This document shows positions 48,195 through 61,129 of a stretch of 64,000 nt of DNA, in pieces. A model generated the notes under the pieces. The model worked only from the letters and a program-made list of their open reading frames with translations, searched no databases and had not been told where the DNA came from. Position numbers and translations under genes: made by a program. This DNA comes from Lamellibrachia columna (lineage: Eukaryota > Annelida > Polychaeta > Sabellida > Siboglinidae). The stretch lies in NCBI GenBank assembly GCA_963662155.1, contig OY759261.1, forward strand, positions 1,817,227-1,881,226, in the 5' to 3' direction. Positions within the stretch are counted from its first letter, which is position 1, and the number at the start of each line of letters is the position of its first letter.

Positions 48195-48948
48195 TGTGTT
48201 GGTAATTACACATTGCTCCGACTCATGGGTGTATCAGTACAGAGGAGAACTCCCAAGAGTTTCACTACATGCATAGTTACACATATTAAACGTACACCAA
48301 CATCTACATTTAATTTATTATTAGTTATAAAGACCTATATTCTATATGTGAACTATGAACCCATGCAGATATGCAACGAATATAAAAATGCATGCATAAT
48401 ATGTGTGGGTGGATACAGCTTTACAACTTCTACATTTTATTGATTATACCTACATATAATACATAATAACGGTTAGTATCACTTGTAAAGAAAACAACCT
48501 TAACAGTTATATATGTATATTAATGATTTAATTTGTTATTTTACCATGTCTTTGTTGTTACCCTGATGCAATAAATTCCCCAAATGAGTTACCAGTTCAG
48601 TCACCAGGTGCCATTATTCATAATAGTGAAAAGACCCGGATGCATAGCAGCCATTTGCATATGAAGCTGGGGACACTTGCAATTGCAGACACTTTGAGTT
48701 AACTTTGATTCTATATTTAGATCAAGGTTGTGAATGAGATGTTTTTACCGTTACCAGAAATTGGCTTTACCATTACCAAACATTCTCATTGTCACGGTAC
48801 ACTACAGTCACTTTAAAGACTGGTAAAGATATGGCACAATAATTATATTAAACTCGATATTTCTGCACAAATGTTTCAGCTCAAGCTTTGCTGCTTCTTG
48901 TGTGCATTAGCATAAAAATATGAATCATACTAGTGAAAAAAACAATAC
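48195..48948. other. No gene seen
   Basis: AT-rich sequence with no recognisable coding, RNA or repeat feature. Confidence 0.4.
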
Positions 48949-49392
48949 AAATTAAACAAATATTGTTTACAAGTTACGTTACCGTTATTGGGCACTTTGC
49001 GCGATAATGATCCATATACTTGTATAGCAAAAAGCCCCGACCAGTATTATAATACTTGCCATGGACGTGCGTACCAATTTTGTTCGGTGGCGTCGTTTTG
49101 TCGTCAATAATTGCATGTATTTAATTAAAAATAAACACAAACTTTATAACAATTTATTTGCACTGAATCAATTAAATTAGTATTAGTGATTTATAATATA
49201 TATTCCTTGCGCAAAAATGTCTTCGTATTTTTGTGATAACGTAAATGACAATTGACCTTTAGGCCCCCTATGATTTTGGCTATGACAATGCATGATATAA
49301 CTATGATTATGACTATGTACAAAACCTAGAGTCGGTAAGACGCGATATGCTCACTTTTCTGTCAGATTTGATCGAATTTCGCTTGAAGAAAA
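48949..49392. repeat. Dispersed repeat, copy 1
   Basis: From CAAATTAAACAAATATTG to GATTTGATCGAATTTCG. It matches 51,491-51,908 over nearly the whole length; copy 2 lacks about 25 bp around the CTTGCGCAAAAATGTCTTCG segment. Confidence 0.85.
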
Positions 49393-50180
49393 TTTGTCAC
49401 ATTGGAGCCACCTTTTCAGTTATGCATCAAAGCTACATTCTACGGCTGAACAACACAGTGTAATTTTGCCAGGGACATAATTTTCTGAGATAATAAACCC
49501 CCCATAATTTGTGGGAAAGGAGCACAGACTGCTATTTTGACTTTATACTTTACTTAACGTGCCCGTCCGTGCATTCTGGATTGCCGTTGCAAATATCATT
49601 ATGTATAAGTTTTAATTAATTTACTGTAACATTCGTTAATTTCGTCATATTTGATGTAACAAGCTTGCAGACACAGTTTCATGGCTACAATTCTGGAGCA
49701 TTGTTGCATTTACTTGATTGTTTGGCTAATCAAAACATTAGGGCTATAGTTAGCCGAGGCTACCGTTATATGCAGTAACATTTCATTGGTTATCAATTCC
49801 AAATGCGCCATCTGTTGGATAATTAAAAAAGCAAAACCGTTCGACAGATGGTGTTATTAGTCAACAGTAGATGTGAGGAAGCTGGCGTGAATCACTGGCC
49901 AGCATCTCAATGTACGTCAGAAATAGTTGCATCCACTGGCATGACACATATGATAGTACTGTGTATAGTACTGTGAACATAGAAATGTAAAGTATATGCC
50001 AGATTGATTTAATTAGTTTTCAATAATTAGTAAGTAGTAAGTCATTAGGGCGCTTTTAATTGATATATTAAACACCCAGGTTAGCAACAGAAAAGCAAGG
50101 TTCAAAAAGCTTGTAGCTAATCCACCCAAGTGGATTTTTACAAGGTCCATATTTTGCCAAAGATTGATGATAATGTTTAA
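49393..50180. other. No gene seen
   Basis: AT-rich; nothing recognised. Confidence 0.4.
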
Positions 50181-50300
50181 AGCACTTCCGCCCCTCATAT
50201 TGTCCTGACATTTGATGATAATGTTTAAAGCACTTCCTCTGATTCTCTAATCCTGACATTTGATGATAATGTTTAAAAAACACTTCCTCTAATCCTCACA
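50180..50300. repeat. Short tandem repeat, about 54-60 bp, 3 copies
   Basis: TGATGATAATGTTTAAAGCA followed by CTTCC occurs at about 50,166, 50,213 and 50,261 with slight spacing changes. Confidence 0.75.
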
Positions 50301-50844
50301 TTTGCTAAATTGCTTTGACCTCGGAGGTCAACGAAACTCGTGAACGGGAAGAACCCAGGGAACCCTGGATGGACCCAGCTCCAAAAAGTTAAGTTGCAGA
50401 TTTGTCCAGTGGTTTGGACGGAGGTTGGCTTAGCAAGTTGAACCAATGGAAAATCGTATTGGGTATTTATTATATTATTTAATTATAGCTACTCTAGTGA
50501 CGACGTCTGAATTTGGTACAGAGTATAAATACATTGTTTTTCATTGTTAATTTGTCTGTCTCCTCGGGTAAATCGAGAGGTTTAATAGGAATCATTTACA
50601 GTTTATATTAATACATCGCTGGCTGATGTGTCTCAGAGTCCGCGACGCTGGACGACATGATCCGTCTATGCGCACACGTTTTGTTTGCTTCTTATAATAA
50701 TAATAATAGTAATAATAATTAACTTCTATGACGTCTATATTCTCAAGTACCTGAGCTCAGAGGTGCAACAAAACAGAATCATTGAGCATAATCGTGAACA
50801 GAGACGCGCAGAATTCATTATCAGAACGAGGGGCAACCGAAGAT

Positions 50845-51486
50845 TTATTGTGGAAATGCAATTTTGAATAAATATGTTATGATTTTTTTTCGGAAGATAG
50901 CTATAGTTTCAGATGTTTTCAATGTTATGGGGAGTTCATTCCAGACCCTAGGCGCAGCGACAGGGAAAGCATGTTTGCCCAAGTTAAGTTTTGTTTTAGG
51001 CACAATAAGTTGTTGTGAAATTGATGATCTAAGCTGCCTAGGGATATTTGAAAGAGGCAGGAGACTAGCCAAGTAGGGTGGTTGTCGTGTAGATAGAGCA
51101 CGAAATGTAAGAGTGGACAGCTTAAAAGAAATTCGATAAGAAACTGGAAGCCAGTGTAACTGTGAAAGTAGTAGTGACGGTGATGAAAACCGAGGCGCCC
51201 TGAGAACCACACGTGCCAGACAATTTTGTACTCGTTGAAGTTTAGCCATGTCTCTTTTAGCAATGATATTCAGTAGTGAGTTACGGCGGCTACTAATTAG
51301 TGCTGTTGATATTGTTTTAGCAGTAGATATAGATATATAGATATAGATATGTGACGCCGAATTCGACAGAGATCACGAATATGATAGAAACAGGATTTAC
51401 ATACTTGAGAAATATGCTGACGAAAGTTTAATTCACTATCAAAGACATCACCTAGATTAAGAACACTATCTGATGGGAATGTTTCA
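50845..51486 (-). pseudogene. LINE (CR1/L2-like) reverse-transcriptase C-terminal part
   Basis: An open frame of 134 codons reads LQRVQNCLARVVLRAPRFS, then LHWLPVSYRISFKLSTLTFR, and AFPVAAPRVWNELPITLK. Further upstream, in a different frame, SVLNLGDVFDSELNFRQHI and HIRDLCRIRRH are also typical of this part of LINE ORF2. A TATAGATA repeat at about 51,326-51,350 splits the two. It is a 5'-truncated, inactive copy. A TAA/AAT run at 50,694-50,720 may be the 3' tail. Confidence 0.8.
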
Positions 51487-51490
51487 CTGT

Positions 51491-51908
51491 CAAATTAAAC
51501 AAATATGTTTTACAAGTTACGTTACCATTACTGGGCACTTTGCGCGATAATGTTCCATATACTTGTATAGCAGAAAGCCCCGACCAGTATTATAATACTT
51601 GCCATGCACGTGCGCACCAATTTTGTTCGGTGGCGTCGTTTTGTCCTCAATAATTGCATGTATTTAATTAAAATTAAACACAAACTTTCTAACAATTTAG
51701 TTGCACTGAATCGATTAAGTTACTATTAGTGATTTATACTATATATTCCTCGTATTTTTGTGATATCGGAAATGACAATTGACCTTTAAGCCCCCTATGA
51801 ATTTGGCTATGACAAAGCATGCCATGACTATGATTATGACTATGTACAAAACCTAAAGTCGGTAAGACGCGATATGCTCACCTTTCTGTCAGATTTGATC
51901 GAATTTCG
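51491..51908. repeat. Dispersed repeat, copy 2
   Basis: Partner of 48,949-49,392. The two copies lie in the same orientation, flanking the LINE remnant. Confidence 0.85.
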
Positions 51909-52148
51909 CCCCCAGTGGCAGCTATTTATTTTCTATGTGTCTAGCATTGATTTTTACATATTGTTATTACTACCACGCCGGTGAGATTCGAACATTGTTT
52001 TGATAACATTGTCTGGAATGCCCGGAGCTGTTCTACTGTGTTATTGGTTTTATATGTTTGTATATTTTTGTGACTTTTATTCTGGTGTCACACCTGTACC
52101 CACATAACATGGTGATCTACACTCGGCGGGAACTGTTCAACCATAACA

Positions 52149-52911
52149 TTGCTAGTGTTACTGGCGGCAAGCAAGTTGTTCGACACGATTGAGGACAATG
52201 GAATATGTGCGGTCACACGAGGGTGCAGAGCCGGTCGCAATCGCCAACGTACAATTCGTCCAACACTTGGACGTCGAACCGGCTTTGTACCCACTGACCA
52301 CCAACGCGGCGTTAACAACGTGAACATTATATGACTGAAACCGACAAACTGTCAAACTCAAAGGGGACTACAAACCGTTGCCAACCATTGTGTGAAGCGT
52401 TCCCCCCAACGTGGCATTGATCAATGCAAGATCTGCCCGAAATAAGACGCTCACAATAAACGAGAACATCATCGAACACGAATGGGATGTGTTTGCCATC
52501 ACCGAGACGTGGCCCAATAAGACCGGAGACGAAGCGATCATTGCGGAATTGACACCTCTTGGCTATACCTTCCAACACGTAACACGTGCCTCTGGTCGCG
52601 GCGGTGGAGTTTCCGTCGTACACCGCAACACATTCAATACTAAGAGCCTTCTAAAGCTGCCGTTCACAACCATCGAACTTCTCCGTCTACAATTCATCAA
52701 CCCGCATTTGTTGACATACAACGTCTGGGTCGCTTATCATCCGCCTTCATCAAGTAAGACATCTGGAACAACATCGAACTTTTACGCTGAACTCGAGCAT
52801 CTATTCATCGAGGCATCCATCTTCGTCATTCCTACCGTCATTGCTGGTGAATTCAACGTTCATTTTGACGACCATATTAAATCAGAACCAATTCGCATTC
52901 TACTTGAATGA
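52149..52911 (+). pseudogene. LINE ORF2 start with AP-endonuclease domain, truncated
   Basis: 52,149-52,334 reads TRGCRAGRNRQRTIRPTLG, the Arg-rich lead-in common before LINE endonucleases. 52,411-52,911 reads NARSARNKTLTINENIIEHE, then WDVFAITETW (metal-binding Glu), then RGGGVSVV and VIAGEFNVHF. These are endonuclease/exonuclease/phosphatase-fold motifs; the usual GDFN is GEFN here. The frame is cut at 52,911 by an oppositely oriented LINE end, so the RT part is missing. A frameshift lies between the two parts. Confidence 0.8.
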
Positions 52912-53480
52912 ATGAATAAATGAATGAATAACTTTATTTTGGCTCTCGAAGTATGACTTTATGGGATAGCGATTTGATGAAATTGCCTTGTTGGATAACC
53001 ATGATAAGCAGCATTTTGTAAAAATAGTGATTAAAAAAATATAAGAACGCGTTTTGCATAAATGTTTGAAAAAATGTCAAGCTTTGACGCGCGAAAATGT
53101 CTTCAATTTGGAGTAGGTTGAAAGATTTCGTTATAGGTTCCGTGTGCGAGTTGTATTTACTGGATAGTCAATTTGTATCAAAACCCCACGATAAAACGCT
53201 GTAGCCCAATTAAAGAATTATACATAGTCTTTAATATGCATCCGGGAAGTGCTTTAGTTTATTCATGACTCCTGAATTTCTTCATATTTTATTTGATATT
53301 CTGTCAATTTGTGGAATCCAGTCTAAAATATCAAAGTCGTCCGAAAAGAGTGGTATCATCAGCATATAGTATCACCTTGAATGTATTGCTAGCAAGATGA
53401 ATATCATTTATTTATTGAGAATAAATAATAGGAGACCTAGTATTGTCCTCTGCGGGACACCCGATGAGATCGTTAATTTG
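52911..53480 (-). pseudogene. LINE 3' part with YADD reverse-transcriptase motif and (ATTC)n tail
   Basis: On the minus strand [16 protein letters not shown] (53,410-53,465) and, after an in-frame stop, [23 protein letters not shown] in broken-up form (YADD catalytic box at about 53,350) identify an RT palm. Many stops follow. The element ends with AATAAAGTTATTCATTCATT at 52,911-52,945, the simple-repeat 3' end used by several LINE clades. Its insertion point is the break of the endonuclease frame at 52,911. Confidence 0.7.
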
Positions 53481-53554
53481 TCAGATATTATATCATCGAA
53501 TTGGACAAATTGGCGTCTTTCGGAAAGACGCTTAATTAGATAAATTAGCGGATA

Positions 53555-54230
<676 letters not shown>

Positions 54231-54289
54231 AATAACATAGTAATACTAATACTATATAAAATACTTCTATTGCGCTACAATACAATTTC

Positions 54290-54425
54290 CATTAACTGAA
54301 ATAAGACAACTTGGTACACTAGACGGGGAGGTTTCAAACTGGAAATCAGTTTTGAGTGGGGGACCACAGGGATCAGTATTAGGACCTTTATTATAATAAA
54401 TATATCAATGACGTGGACAGTAATA
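54290..54425 (+). pseudogene. LINE reverse-transcriptase remnant
   Basis: Plus-strand reading gives WKSVLSGGPQGSVLGPLL, the conserved RT motif before the catalytic Asp pair, followed by ATCAATGACGTGGAC (the usual INDVD) after a frameshift. Nothing else of the element is recognisable. Confidence 0.7.
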
Positions 54426-54937
54426 ATACACTAAAACGTGCTATTTATACAGAAAGAGGACTAGTTTAGTAAACAAAGGCCAACCTATGTTATATAAGTT
54501 GAGTTTGGACGCAAACAGCAAGGCCAATATCCTATTGGCAAGTATAGGAATAGTTGTTTTCCAGTATATTATCATTTGGCGAACGAAGTTTGCTAGAATT
54601 CGACACTCGTCACGTAGAGAGTTGTCTAACAGTATAGGGCAGTCCATGGATTAAGATGGCGTGATATTCTCAATTGTAGTTGCAAATGTTTATATTTTAG
54701 TAACTCTTATAGGTTCATGTACCTCAAACCGTGATTTTGTTTCCCTTTAAGATGAGATAAAATTATAGTTTCTAAGATATTGAATGGGTATGACAATATG
54801 AATAGAAATGCGTGTTCTTACTTAAGAAATAAAGTAGAATTAGAGGACACAGAATAGAAGAAGAGAAGAATCTCTGTATATTTGATATAAGAAAGTACTC
54901 TTATCACAGAGGACAATACATGATCGGAACAGATTAT
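54426..54937. other. No gene seen; partial dispersed repeat
   Basis: TTCATGTACCTCAAACCGTG and TAAGATATTGAATGGG at about 54,714-54,790 resemble TTGATGTACCCCAAATCATG and AAGATATTGAATCG at 58,675-58,750. Confidence 0.45.
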
Positions 54938-56593
54938 CTACGGTTTTGTAAATGCTAGCAGCGTGAATATGCTTAAAAGGAAAATGACAAATATATCAGA
55001 AGGGCGGGCTGCACATGAATGACAATTTTTTGGACTATCGATAAACCAATGACTTCCTTGGCCACTTGCAAGCTGGGCTTTTGTCTTGGGCAATCTTGTT
55101 AAGTCAGTTGTCGTTGCTGACTCAACATGATTGCCAGTCCGTGTAACATGATGACTGACGTCACTGGTGACGATGCTTGCAATCATCGTAGCCTCCAGGG
55201 TGTTGTCCAGCGTCGGGGTAACTGCTGCAAGGGGTGACATCGTAGCCTCCAGGGTGTTGTCCAGCGTCGGGGTAACTGCTACAAGGGGTGACATCGTAGC
55301 CTCCAGGGTGTTGTCCAGCGTCGGGGTAACTGCTGCAAGGGGTGACGTCGTAACCTCCAGGGTGTTGTCCAGCGTCGGGGTAACTGCTGCAAGGGGTGAC
55401 GTCGTAACCTCCAGGGTGTTGTCCAGCGTCGGGGTAACTGCTGCAAGGGGTGACATCGTAGCCTCCAGGGTGTTGTCCAGCGTCGGGGTAACTGCTACAA
55501 GGGGTGACATCGTAACCTCCATTGTGTTGTCCAGCGTCGGGGTAAATGCTGCAAGGGGTGACATCGTAGCCTCCAGGGTGTTGTCCAGCGTCGGGGTAAC
55601 TGCTGCAAGGGGTGACATCGTAGCCTCCAGGGTGTTGTCCAGCGCTGGGGTAACTGCTGCAAGGGGTGACGTCGTAACCTCCAGGGTGTTGTCCTGCGTT
55701 GGGATAACTGCTGCAAGGGGCAACATCGTAGCCTTCAGGGTGTTGTCCAGCGTCGGGGTAACTGCTGCAAGGGGTGACATCGTAGCCTCCAGGGTGTTGT
55801 CCAGCGTCGGGGTAACTGCTACAAGGGGTGACATCGTAGCCTCCAGGGTGTTGTCCTGCGTTGGGATAACTGCTGCAAGGGGTGACATCGTAGCCTCCAG
55901 GGTGTTGTCCAGCGTCGGGGTAAATGCTGCAAGGGGTGACATCGTAGCCTCCAGGGTGTTGTCCAGCGTCGGGGTAACTGCTGCAAGGGGTGACATCGTA
56001 GCCTCCAGGGTGTTGTCCAGCGTCGGGGTAAATGCTGCAAGGGGTGACATCGTAGCCTCCAGGGTGTTGTCCAGCGTCGGGGTAACTGCTGCAAGGGGTG
56101 ACATCGTAGCCTCCAGGGTGTTGTCCAGCGTCGGGATAACTGCTGCAAGGGGTGACATCGTAGCCTCCAGGGTGTTGTCCAGCGTCGGGGTAACTGCTGC
56201 AAGGGGTGACATCGTAGCCTCCAGGGTGTTGTCCAGCGTTGGGATAACTGCTGCAAGGGGTGACATCGTAGCCTCCAGGGTGTTGTCCAGCGTCGGGATA
56301 ACTGCTGCAAGGGGTGACATCGTAGCCTCCAGGGTGTTGTCCAGCGTCGGGGTAACTGCTGCAAGGGGTGACATCGTAGCCTCCAGGGTGTTGTCCAGCG
56401 TCGGGGAAACTGCTGCAAGGGGTGACATCGTAGCATCCAGGGTGTTGTCCAGCGTTGGGGGTAACTGCTGCAAGGGGTAACATCGTAGCCTCCAGGGTGT
56501 TGTAAGCGTAGGGGTAACTGCAGTAAGGGGTGACATCGTAGCCTCCAGGGTGTTGTCTAACGTCGGGGTAACTGCTGCAAGGGGTGACATCAA
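54938..56593 (-). other. Alternative 551-codon frame over the same minisatellite
   Basis: It reads SPLAAVTPTLDNTLEATM repeated, followed by an 83-residue unique tail ending in a hydrophobic stretch (DIFVIFLLSIFTLLAF), which could be a membrane or GPI-attachment signal. The unique tail is the main argument for this frame; the excess of amino-acid-changing differences between repeats argues against it. Confidence 0.3.
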
Positions 56594-56606
56594 TGTTGGA
56601 CTTCAC
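55161..56606 (-). CDS. 18-residue tandem-repeat protein, frame GYDVTPCSSYPDAGQHPG
   Basis: A 54-bp minisatellite of about 26 copies is open on the minus strand in this frame for 481 codons (and in two others). Most recurring base differences are silent here: GGC/GGT Gly, TAC/TAT Tyr, GAT/GAC Asp, TGC/TGT Cys and GCT/GCA Ala, while the same differences change Ala/Val, Thr/Ile, Met/Thr and Leu/Gln in the 551-codon frame at 54,938-56,593. That favours this frame as the one once or still translated. The protein starts MKSNIDVTPCSSYPD and ends CKHRHQ; near repeat 3 small indels shift the frame locally and back. No known domain. Possible low-complexity secreted protein; function unknown. Confidence 0.45.
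   Translation of the reverse strand: MKSNIDVTPCSSYPDVRQHPGGYDVTPYCSYPYAYNTLEATMLPLAAVTPNAGQHPGCYDVTPCSSFPDAGQHPGGYDVTPCSSYPDAGQHPGGYDVTPCSSYPDAGQHPGGYDVTPCSSYPNAGQHPGGYDVTPCSSYPDAGQHPGGYDVTPCSSYPDAGQHPGGYDVTPCSSYPDAGQHPGGYDVTPCSIYPDAGQHPGGYDVTPCSSYPDAGQHPGGYDVTPCSIYPDAGQHPGGYDVTPCSSYPNAGQHPGGYDVTPCSSYPDAGQHPGGYDVTPCSSYPDAGQHPEGYDVAPCSSYPNAGQHPGGYDVTPCSSYPSAGQHPGGYDVTPCSSYPDAGQHPGGYDVTPCSIYPDAGQHNGGYDVTPCSSYPDAGQHPGGYDVTPCSSYPDAGQHPGGYDVTPCSSYPDAGQHPGGYDVTPCSSYPDAGQHPGGYDVTPCSSYPDAGQHPGGYDVTPCSSYPDAGQHPGGYDDCKHRHQ
55190..56592. repeat. 54-bp minisatellite, about 26 copies
   Basis: The plus-strand unit is GTAGCCTCCAGGGTGTTGTC plus CAGCGTCGGGGTAACTGCTG plus CAAGGGGTGACATC. The last units at the right (56,450-56,560) are more diverged and have indels. 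Confidence 0.95.
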
Positions 56607-56954
56607 GCGTCGTCCATTTGTCGTTGCGACAGTGTTTCTGTCTTATAAGCGACATTCCGTCTACAGTATTTATTTTAGCTGAAAAATTCGCTCAGGTGCA
56701 ATTTACGTTCGGCTTACGGTTACAGTTGTCACTTTGGATATTCTCATAGTAGGCCACACGTCAGCCAGTATTAGACGATTAGTATATGCTATGATTTGTC
56801 ACATAATATTGTCTAAACAATTGAATTTGCCTGCACACTAGTGGTGCTTAGTGTTTATAATAATGCACTACTGAATTTATTAAATAAATTAATAATGTGT
56901 TTGTATACAGTATATTGTTTTTTTTCTCCAATTAAAACCCATCTTCAGTATAAA
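56607..56954. other. No gene seen
   Basis: Unique sequence between two repeats. Confidence 0.4.
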
Positions 56955-56959
56955 GCAAA

Positions 56960-57122
56960 AACATTTGAAATAAATTCAAATGCATTTGCAAATGTGTACC
57001 CAAAGCATTTGCATTTGCATTTGAATGCGTTCCTGAAACATAGCATTTGCATTCGCATTTGCATTCGCATTTGCATTTGAATCAAGTGAAACATTTGCAT
57101 TCAAATGCGTTGACATGCATTT

Positions 57123-57125
<3 letters not shown>
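56960..57125. repeat. Degenerate CATTTG/CATTCG hexamer repeat
   Basis: GCATTTGCATTTGCATTTGA and CATTCGCATTTGCATTCGC runs. Confidence 0.8.

Positions 57126-57188
<63 letters not shown>
57126..57188. repeat. (TA)n microsatellite
   Basis: About 60 bp of AT alternation directly before the dispersed repeat copy 2. Confidence 0.95.
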
Positions 57189-57190
<2 letters not shown>

Positions 57191-57690
57191 ATGACCTCTG
57201 ATGCAGGTTCGTGAATGATTGATATTGTTTTGGTATTTGTTATAGTAAATATACACACTGCTGTCAAAAACAAAATATGACATTTCACAGGTTCATACAT
57301 TAAAGAGGCAACGAAGTCATGTTTACAAGTGATGTCGTGACGATGGAACAAAGGTGTTTGATAAATTGATGGGCGTTATTCGGCTTGATTACTACGCGAT
57401 GGTGTAAGATTACTACGCGATGGTGTAAGATTACTACGCGATGGTGTAACGTTTCGTCTCATTTGCTGTCTTCATGAGTCGGTCGATTGGTTGGTTTCTG
57501 TAAGTGACTGTTTCAGAGAGCATGCACTGAATTGTACTAAACTGTGTTACAGGCGTGCACAGGCACATAAATAATCGTGTGTGAAACTAATTCACATCAG
57601 CAGTGATGTAAATTCGATGATGCAACATTCTGAGTTAACGAACCTGTCTCAGATTGAATTGATGCATATATTATAGAACGACTTACCTAA
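57188..57690. repeat. Dispersed repeat next to (TA)n, copy 2
   Basis: Partner of 53,707-54,230, with a local triplication of GATTACTACGCGATGGTGTA at 57,388-57,448. Confidence 0.8.
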
Positions 57691-58072
57691 CATAGCACTT
57701 TTTCCGCGTGTATGTTGAAGGATGCTTGCATCATCTCAAGATCTGGAGCATATGACACCCTCACACAAACGCACGCGCACGCGCACACGCATATATACCG
57801 ACTAATAAAAGTGGCAACAATCCAACCGTGCGATATGTTTTATAATATACTTCATCATAGCGAGCGTAGCTGGCGAAGTCAGCGTAGCTGGCGAAGCGAG
57901 CAGTCTCTAACGTAAGTGTGTATGTCAGTGACAATACCTTAGGCTTTTCGTGTTGAGCAGCCATGACATGGCTCCAGTGGCAGTCGCCAGGTTTTTATAG
58001 CAACGGGAATTGAATTCGCTTCGTAACTTTTTTCAAATGATAGCCCCAAAACATATAAACAATACAACACCA

Positions 58073-58288
<216 letters not shown>

Positions 58289-59457
58289 AATAAAATGTTA
58301 GTTTTATTTCTAACCCGTTTATAACGTGTAATAAGAAATATTGTTAAGTTCTTCATCAAAGTAATAGACGAGGTTTCAGTTTAGCCGGATAAGTAAGTTG
58401 AACTGCTGATGTGACCCAATCGAGAGTAACACACGCCAAAGATACGTGAACAGTGCGCGTGTTTTCTCGTTGGAAACAGCATATTTTACGTAAATGTAAC
58501 CAGAAAATAGTATAATGCAGTGAACAATTGTATTCTAGAAATCAATTGAAGTAATGTTTCCTACATAAGTTGATAAAAACTAACCGCGTATGTAATATTC
58601 AGAACATTGTTAAGTAAATCGGCCGACTCGGTGAAGCGTTTCAAATTGATTATGGATGTCAATAAGAACATCAGGTTGATGTACCCCAAATCATGATTTA
58701 TGTTTCCCATTAAGATCAGATCAAAATGATTTTTTTAAGATATTGAATCGAAGGTGTAAAAGTAAAGATGTTTACCTGGCCCTATACTCTCATCAACACA
58801 AAACAACAACATCGACTGTGTCTAAAATTATTAGTTCTTCACCATAATTATGTTCTAAAATAATGATAAAGTTTTCCAACGATACGAAACATGATAACAT
58901 TTCGTTGATATGTTAATCAGTTGGAAACAAATAAATTTCCTATCTCTAGATTAGCCATCGGTTGATATTTGGCGCCACTAGCACAACTCTTACTCTCCAA
59001 GATTTCATTCGCTAGGTGACTAAAGTAAACAAGCTAATTATATACACCCTCACACGATCTCCGATCTGTGGCAGTGTACGAAGAGCATTTTGAAAAAGGA
59101 GTTGAATTTATAATGATGGACAAAACCCCGCGAGGAAATGGGTTGGCGCTGGTCAACCTGAGGATGTGAGCGCGCCACTCCCATGATAGTCTTCACGACC
59201 ATGTAATCAGATATGGGGTATGGATAGCGACATGCTATGTGTCGTTCCGCAATGGCAGATAGGCAGGTTATAATTAGCGTAGTCTCCCTTAGGTAACGAG
59301 ACCTCCCGGCAGTAACTTGTCAGTAGACACGACGAAGCCATTATCGCTTTACTGCGACTCTGTAACGTGCATCGATTGTGTTACACTCATCATGAGCTTT
59401 AACACGGCGCAGTCTTCAATAGACCACGAACTAGAAATAATACTTTAAACAGTCAGT
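58289..59457. other. No gene seen; possible leader or LTR of the gypsy element
   Basis: The right part precedes gag and could hold a 5' LTR, but I could not find a matching 3' LTR in the window. Confidence 0.3.
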
Positions 59458-60600
59458 TTGTCTAGAAACGTTAGCGGTAAAATGGAAAGAAAATCACATG
59501 CTACCAGTAAACCTAATTCCGCGGAGCTTCCTAAAAACCCGCGAGAGCGCGCCACAAGCATTGACATTACCAAAGATCCGCGCTATGGCGCTACAAGCGC
59601 ACCAGACTGGCTTATCACGTTCTTGTCAAAGCAAGGAGAACGCGAGTTTAAACGCGAACAGCAGGAACGGGAGCGCGCACGCTATAAAAGACAATGACTA
59701 TCTATGCCAGACCCTTAACAATACGTGTTCGCAACAATTCACCACAACGAACGCAGCAACGGCACAAATGACGAGTCTAATGATTCACAGACTCAACGCA
59801 CTGAGACCAACATCCAATGTACTTCTACCGGCCCACACGCTAAAACTAGACCTCCTGAGCCAATGGCAGCAGATGTAACATTACGAGAACTAGCAGCATA
59901 GAGGCGATCATGGGAAGTTTTCGTAGAGCTAGAACATCTTGACCGTCTCCCAGCACGCCAACATATGGCCATTTTGCGCACAAGTCTCTCTATTGAAATG
60001 CGTGCTACATTGCAATTGGCCATCGGAATATACAACTATGACGATATAACCGTCACAGTGATCTTAGACCGAATCCAGGAACATGTTTGATCCAAACGAA
60101 ATGTTACACTGGATATGGTCGCACTAGAAGAACGCCAGCAAGAGAAAGGCGAGCCATTCGACCAATTTTATATTGCTTTAACGAGAGATTACTAACAACG
60201 CAGATCTTTGCCAGCAATGCATAGACGATCGTCTTTATGTTGGGAATTCGTGATCCACAAACAAGACGAAAGTTGTTAACATACACGCCTCCCTCTTCTC
60301 TACAGACAACAGTTGATGTCTGCAGGAGTGATGAATCAGCAAGGAATTATGAAGCTGAACTTGCGATCAATGACCAATGCCACACGAAGATCAACAAAAT
60401 TGGAAAGAAAACATGACAACGTGGAAAACCGAGACATAGCTCCACTTCAAAACACAACTAGAGATGTGGTTATTGTGGCAAATCGGCTCATAAAATGCAT
60501 GATGAATGTTTTGCACGATACAGTTAGTGTTCAGTCTTCAACAAAATATGCTACGTGTTGCCGTCAAAAAAAATTCACACGGTTAAAAACAAAAATATGT
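59458..60600 (+). pseudogene. gag region of the gypsy element
   Basis: It begins MERKSHATSKPNSAELP within a Glu/Arg-rich ORF (59,458-59,697). A gag-like core follows in shifted frames (VFVELEHLDRLPARQHMAIL at about 59,920, then ALEERQQEKGEPFDQFY at about 60,120). CGYCGKSAHKMHDEC at about 60,466-60,510 resembles a CCHC zinc knuckle. At least three frameshifts. Confidence 0.7.
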
Positions 60601-61124
60601 TGACCACAATGAGTCAGATTCGCATGTTGGACATTTTGGGAAAGACAAAACACTGTCGTGCTCCGCGCATCAAGGTACATCTTCACCATAACGATGATGC
60701 TGGCGTTATCACAACAGCAGAGGCAACACTAGATACAGGGGCCGAAGGAACTGTTGCAGGGCTTGATATCCTAAACCAAACAGGGTTAAACAATGGAAAC
60801 ACATGTCGCCCTCCTGAAGACACAATTATTGCTGCTAATGATACATTATTCGAATGCGGTGGCACAGTGGACCTTCACATTCATGCAGCGGACAAATCTA
60901 CGAAAGAGACGGTTCTTATCTGCAAAGAGCAAACAGGACTTCTACTGGCTTGGTATGTGTGCCGAGACTTGGGAATCGTGCCGAATTATTACCCCAAACC
61001 AATTCGTGCCATAACACGATTAAGTCTAACAAAATCGCCAGGAAAGGTTGCTACAGAACACGAGTCATCCGGCGGGCGAACACGCATGCGTAATGACTTA
61101 CTTAAGGAATTTAAAGGCGTGTAA
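60555..61124 (+). pseudogene. Retroviral-type aspartic protease region
   Basis: A 189-codon frame contains ATLDTGAEGTVAGLDIL, with the DTG active site followed by A-E-G, and GLLLAWYVCRDLGIV toward the end, where protease gives way to the linker to RT. It is open itself but separated by stops from the rest of pol. Confidence 0.78.
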
Positions 61125-61129
61125 GACAC

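Noticed and set aside
55167..56480. Plus-strand 437-codon frame over the 54-bp minisatellite
   Set aside because: Most recurring differences change amino acids in this frame (Ala/Thr, Ile/Val, Val/Ile) and there is no flanking unique coding sequence.
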